DNA of 64,000 nt, from contig NZ_MASU01000009.1 in the NCBI RefSeq assembly GCF_003202235.1, forward strand, positions 312,501 to 376,500. The letters run 5' to 3'. Positions 60,781 to 64,000 of this stretch are shown one piece after another. A program made the translations under genes and the position numbers. This stretch comes from Prauserella flavalba (lineage in GTDB: Bacteria; Actinomycetota; Actinomycetes; Mycobacteriales; Pseudonocardiaceae). Each line of letters opens with the position of its first letter. Position 1 is the stretch's first letter. Under the pieces are notes generated by a model. It had not been told where the DNA came from. It saw nothing but the letters and a program-made list of their open reading frames with translations, and did not search any database.

Positions 60781-61401
60781 ATGAGCCTTACCGCATCCGG
60801 CCGTTTTCCCCTGCACGTCGAGCCCCACGCGCTGGTGGTGGTGGCGGGCCTGCCGGGTGCGGGCAAGAGCACACTACTGCGCGACATCGAGAGCGTCCCG
60901 CCCGTCACCGTGCTCGACACCGACCAGCTGCGCTCCCTGCTCCGCCGTGTCCTCCCGGCCGGGACGCCGTACGCCTGGTACCGGCCGCTCGTCCACGTGC
61001 TGCACCTGCTCCGGCTCGTCGTCGTGGCCGCAAGGGCACGGACCACGATCGTCGTGCACGATCCCGCGACGGGTGCGTTCGCCCGGTTCGCCTTCGTCGC
61101 GCTGGGTGTGCTGACGGGGCGGCCGAGGCATCTGCTGTGGATCGACTGCACCGTCGAGGAGGCACTGAAGGGCCAGCACCGGCGAGGCCGCGTGCTGCTC
61201 GGCTGGTCGTTCTCCCGGCACGCACGCCAGGCGCCCCGCACGCGTGACCGGCTGGTAGCGGGCGTGGTGCCCGCAGGGTGGCGCAGCGCGACGGTGACCG
61301 ACCGCTCCGTCACCCGGCGGGGCCTGCTCGTGCTCGCGGAACCGGGTGGCGCGGCCACGGGGACACGCCATCCGGCCGGTCAGCGCTCGGGCCGCCAGTA
61401 G
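60781..61401 (+). CDS. P-loop ATPase/kinase-like protein
   Basis: A 206-residue P-loop protein with Walker A GLPGAGKST (about 25-33) and LLWIDCTVEEALKGQHRRGR resembling zeta-toxin/polynucleotide-kinase-like AAA_33 proteins. The start is set at the ATG at 60781 (MSLTASGRFPL); an earlier in-frame GTG at 60706 adds a basic leader. The 3' end overlaps the convergent EamA gene by 22 bases. The substrate to be phosphorylated is unknown. Confidence 0.8.
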   Translation: MSLTASGRFPLHVEPHALVVVAGLPGAGKSTLLRDIESVPPVTVLDTDQLRSLLRRVLPAGTPYAWYRPLVHVLHLLRLVVVAARARTTIVVHDPATGAFARFAFVALGVLTGRPRHLLWIDCTVEEALKGQHRRGRVLLGWSFSRHARQAPRTRDRLVAGVVPAGWRSATVTDRSVTRRGLLVLAEPGGAATGTRHPAGQRSGRQ

Positions 61402-62282
61402 CTGACGCCGATCGCGGCGACCAGCAGCGCCGCGCCGCACCAGCCGGCCACGCCGAGCCGCTCGCCAAGCAGCACCGCCGCCAGCACGGCGGCCGTCAGC
61501 GGTTCCAGCAACGCCGACAGCGCGGCGAGCACCGGATGCGAGTTCGCGAGACCGCGGAAGTACGCCGCGTACGCCAGCGCCGTCGGCACGGCTCCCAGGT
61601 ACACCGCGAGCGCGAGCACGTCAGCATTGAGCGGAACGGCCGCGCCGAACCACAACGCGGCCGGCAGCAGCGCCACGCCGCCGAGGAGACAGCCGAACGC
61701 GGTGGTACGCAAGGGATCCAGGCCCTCGACGGGCTTGCCGGTGGCGAGCGTCAGGGTGGCGAACCCGGCTCCCGCGCCGAGCGCGAACGCGAGACCGGCG
61801 ATCGTCTCCCAGCCCTCACCCGCGCCGTCGGGGGACCACCTGAGCAGTACGAGGCCGAGCAGCGCGCCCGCGATGGACACCACGGTCGGCAACCGCGGGG
61901 CGCGCCGCAGGGCGACCGCCGTCGCGAGCGCCACGAACACCGGGACGCTGCCGATCGTGGTCATCGTGGCGATGCTCACCGACGTGAGCGACACCGCGGC
62001 GAAGTAGCACGCCTGGAACAGGCCGAGCAGGACACCGGCGAGCAGCAGCCGCACCACCGCGGCCCGCGTGCGCGGCAGTGCGCGCAGCCTGCCGGTGGCC
62101 CACAGGAACAGCACGGCGAAGGCGCCGCCGAGCAGCAGCCGGTACGCGGCCACGGCCAGCGGATGCAGCCCCGCCCGCTCGGACAGGAGGGAGCCGGCGA
62201 GGCCACCGGTGCCCCACAGCACCCCGGCGACGACCAGACTCACCGAGCCAGCGCGGGCGCGCGCGGCAACGGAAACGGACAT
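61380..62282 (-). CDS. EamA/RhaT family exporter
   Basis: A 300-residue drug/metabolite-transporter superfamily protein with ten helices in two EamA repeats (first begins SLVVAGVLWGTGGLAGSLL; second about 155 onward, with ALAYAAYFRGLANSHPVLAALSALLEPLTAAVLA). The ATG at 62282 has GGAG upstream. A 14-codon leader peptide and a terminator-type hairpin with a U-rich tail precede it, suggesting control by attenuation. Probably exports an amino acid or a toxic metabolite. Confidence 0.9.
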   Translation of the reverse strand: MSVSVAARARAGSVSLVVAGVLWGTGGLAGSLLSERAGLHPLAVAAYRLLLGGAFAVLFLWATGRLRALPRTRAAVVRLLLAGVLLGLFQACYFAAVSLTSVSIATMTTIGSVPVFVALATAVALRRAPRLPTVVSIAGALLGLVLLRWSPDGAGEGWETIAGLAFALGAGAGFATLTLATGKPVEGLDPLRTTAFGCLLGGVALLPAALWFGAAVPLNADVLALAVYLGAVPTALAYAAYFRGLANSHPVLAALSALLEPLTAAVLAAVLLGERLGVAGWCGAALLVAAIGVSYWRPER

Positions 62283-62346
62283 GTGAACGCTCCAACGTCG
62301 AAGGGAAAGGGAAAGCCGACGACGCGGGGCGTGATCCGGATGGATG

Positions 62347-62383
62347 CAGAAAGAAACCGTGCGGCGACGAGACGGCCGCACGG
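62347..62383 (-). promoter_or_regulatory. Attenuator hairpin with U-rich tail upstream of the EamA exporter
   Basis: On the minus strand CCGTGCGGC and GCCGCACGG pair perfectly around a 9-base loop and run into TTTCTTTCT, an intrinsic-terminator shape that is rare in this GC-rich window. An upstream GCACG can pair with the CGTGC of the first arm, giving a possible antiterminator. Confidence 0.7.
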
Positions 62384-62407
62384 CGTGGCTTCGTGCCTAC
62401 GCCCCGC

Positions 62408-62452
62408 TCAGGAGCGCGGGGGCGGGGTGCTGCGGAAGACCCGGTGAATCAT
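62408..62452 (-). CDS. Putative leader peptide for the EamA attenuator
   Basis: A 14-codon frame, MIHRVFRSTPPPRS, ends about 25 bases before the terminator hairpin. A TATGAT -10-like hexamer (62460-62465) lies seven bases upstream of its ATG, so the transcript may start at this ATG (leaderless). The three-proline run followed by Arg could stall ribosomes. Too short to prove by composition; the case rests on arrangement. Confidence 0.5.
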   Translation of the reverse strand: MIHRVFRSTPPPRS

Positions 62453-62480
62453 GGAGCCGATCATACAGGCGCCCACCGCA

Positions 62481-62527
62481 CCCAAGGCCACCTTTGTTGC
62501 GTTCAACGCAACCAAGGTGGCCTTGGG
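62481..62527. repeat. Dispersed AAGGCCACC hairpin, copy E
   Basis: CCCAAGGCCACCTT (62481-62494) pairs with 62514-62527, and inner GTTGCGTT with AACGCAAC, separated by single mismatches. It lies 9 bases past the DUF885 gene stop and upstream of the EamA leader. Confidence 0.85.
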
Positions 62528-62535
62528 GGACGGTG

Positions 62536-64000
62536 TCAGAGGAGGGCGAGCTGTTCGCGGAGCGTGTCGAGGCCCATGCCGCCCATGCGCAGTGCCCGCA
62601 TGTGGAAGTCACGCATGTCGAACGCGGAGCCCTGGCGCGCCCTGACCTCCTCGCGCGCCTCCAGCCACAGCTTCTCGCCGAGCTTGTACGACGGCGCCTG
62701 GCCCGGCCAGCCGAGGTAGCGGTCGATCTCGTCCCGCACGTGGTCGGCGTCGGTGATGGTCCTGGTGAGCATGAACTCCAGCCCCAGTTCCGGCGTCCAG
62801 CGCTCGCCCTCGTGGAACCCGGTGCCCGCCGGGATCTCCAGTTCCAGGTGCATGCCGATGTCCACCACCACGCGCGCGGCGCGGAAGAGGTGCGCATCGA
62901 GCATGCCGAGCAGGTTGCCGTCGTCCTCCAGGTAGCCGAGGTCGCGCATCAGCCGTTCCGCGTACAGCGCCCAGCCCTCGGCGTGGCCCGAGGTGAACGC
63001 CAGCATCCGCTGGAACCGGTTCAGCGACGCGGCCTGGTGCACGGCGGTCGCGATCTGCAGGTGGTGGCCGGGAACGCCCTCGTGGTAGACGGTGGTGACC
63101 TCGCGCCACGTGGAGAAGTCCTCGCGGTCCTGCGGCACCGACCACCACATGGTGCCCGGCCGCGAGAAGTCCTCGTTGGGCCCGCTGTAGTACGCGCCGA
63201 CCCCGCCGCCGGGCGGCGCGATGCGGCAGTCGAGCGCCATGAGCGCGTCGGGGATGTCGAAATGCTTGCCCCGCAATGAGTTCAGCGCGTCGTCGGAAAG
63301 CTTCTGCATCCACTCCTGGAAGCCGCGCTGCCCCCGCACGCGGTAACGCTCGTCCTCGTCGAGCGCCCGTGCGGCCCCGGCCAGTGACGCGCCCGGCGCG
63401 ATCCGCGCGGCGACCTCCGTGGCCTCCCGCTCGACGCGGGCGAACTCCTCCCAGCCCCAGTCGTAGGCGGCCCGCGGGTCCAGGTTCGCGCCCACGAAGT
63501 ACCGCGACCACAGGCGGTAGACGTCCTCGCCGACCGCGTCCTTCGTGGGTGCCTCCGGCGCCAGCTCGGCGCGCAGGAACCCGGCCAGCTCGGCGTAGGC
63601 CTCCTGCGCGGCGTGCGCGGCCCGGCCCAGTTCGGCGCGCAACGAGTCCGGCACGTCCCTGGCGCTGTCGGCGAAGGGCACGAAGAAGCCCGCGCCGCCG
63701 CTCAGCCCCGCCCACACCTCGGCCTGCTCGGCGACCTTGCTGATCTGCCGCAGCGCGGGCGCGTTGCCCGCGTCGGCCGCGGTGAGCAGCGACGTGCGCA
63801 CGCCGTCGAGCGCGGCGGGGACCCGGGCCATCCTCGCGGCGATGTTCTCCCAGTGCTCGGTGGTCTCGGCCGGCATGAGGTCGAAGACCTGGCGCACGTT
63901 CTGGACGGGGCTCTCGATCACGTTCAGCGACGCCACGTCCAGGCCCGCGTCGTGGATCTCCGCCTCGAGGCCGATCCGTTCGAGGAACACGGCTTTCGCC
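62536..64000 (-). CDS. DUF885 family peptidase-like protein (5' partial)
   Basis: At least 488 residues of a DUF885 protein. The frame is open through the window edge; the full family is about 550-560 residues, so roughly 70 N-terminal residues lie outside. The YHEGVPGHHLQ motif, with the HExxxxH-like arrangement of this group, and the SGHAEGWALYAERLM segment suggest a zinc peptidase fold. Its 3' end is followed by hairpin copy E. Cellular substrate unknown. Confidence 0.9.
   Translation of the reverse strand, partial: AKAVFLERIGLEAEIHDAGLDVASLNVIESPVQNVRQVFDLMPAETTEHWENIAARMARVPAALDGVRTSLLTAADAGNAPALRQISKVAEQAEVWAGLSGGAGFFVPFADSARDVPDSLRAELGRAAHAAQEAYAELAGFLRAELAPEAPTKDAVGEDVYRLWSRYFVGANLDPRAAYDWGWEEFARVEREATEVAARIAPGASLAGAARALDEDERYRVRGQRGFQEWMQKLSDDALNSLRGKHFDIPDALMALDCRIAPPGGGVGAYYSGPNEDFSRPGTMWWSVPQDREDFSTWREVTTVYHEGVPGHHLQIATAVHQAASLNRFQRMLAFTSGHAEGWALYAERLMRDLGYLEDDGNLLGMLDAHLFRAARVVVDIGMHLELEIPAGTGFHEGERWTPELGLEFMLTRTITDADHVRDEIDRYLGWPGQAPSYKLGEKLWLEAREEVRARQGSAFDMRDFHMRALRMGGMGLDTLREQLALL

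Overview
This is a high-GC actinobacterial chromosome segment, most likely from the Pseudonocardiaceae (Amycolatopsis, Saccharomonospora, Prauserella and relatives). The reasons are the base composition, frequent GTG starts, ATGA/GTGA coupled genes, TCGAAC-N4-GTTCGA SOS boxes, a mycothiol-dependent-type enzyme, and gene order that matches my recollection of the nrdR-lexA-hflX-dapF-miaA-miaB-recX-recA neighbourhood of Mycobacterium tuberculosis. No tRNA, rRNA, transposase, integrase or CRISPR array was seen.

Layout. (1) 1-15.9 kb: partial prolyl oligopeptidase, an NAD(P)-binding protein, the B12-dependent ribonucleotide reductase pair nrdR-nrdJ, the LysM/lexA divergent SOS pair, hflX, a regulator/MFS pair, dapF, miaA and a DUF349 protein. 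(2) 15.9-31.3 kb: an accessory catabolic block that separates the DUF349 gene from miaB. It holds formyl-CoA:oxalate CoA-transferase (frc), a divergent ThDP-dependent decarboxylase/lyase, an NDP-forming acyl-CoA ligase, an atypical Nramp-like carrier, a PanE-like reductase coupled to an aldehyde-dehydrogenase fragment, terC, a GntR/FCD regulator, sucCD and an OFA-type MFS carrier. Five copies of a GTATGCAGTAT-like sequence lie in the promoters of panE/DUF6457, the ThDP gene, gntR, sucC and the MFS gene. I read the block as one oxalate regulon with both a dissimilatory and an assimilatory branch. (3) 31.4-45 kb: miaB operon, a gluABCD-type amino-acid ABC transporter, an Sdh1-type succinate dehydrogenase operon, Entner-Doudoroff edd-eda and a lipase-maturation-factor-like protein. 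(4) 45-64 kb: recX-recA, DUF3046, a membrane-anchored Hsp70-like protein, lhr, def, a secreted peptidase-like protein, an ACT-GNAT fusion, an SOS-controlled HEPN/DinB-fold pair, an EamA exporter behind a leader-peptide attenuator, and a partial DUF885 protein.

Cross-cutting structure. Five long near-perfect hairpins sharing an AAGGCCACCTT/AAGGTGGCCTT core lie at gene 3' ends throughout the window; they look like a dispersed palindrome family used as terminators. Four SOS boxes mark lexA, the LysM gene, recA and the HEPN operon. DnaA-like boxes lie upstream of nrdR-nrdJ, and CRP/GlxR-like sites lie between the sdh and edd-eda operons.
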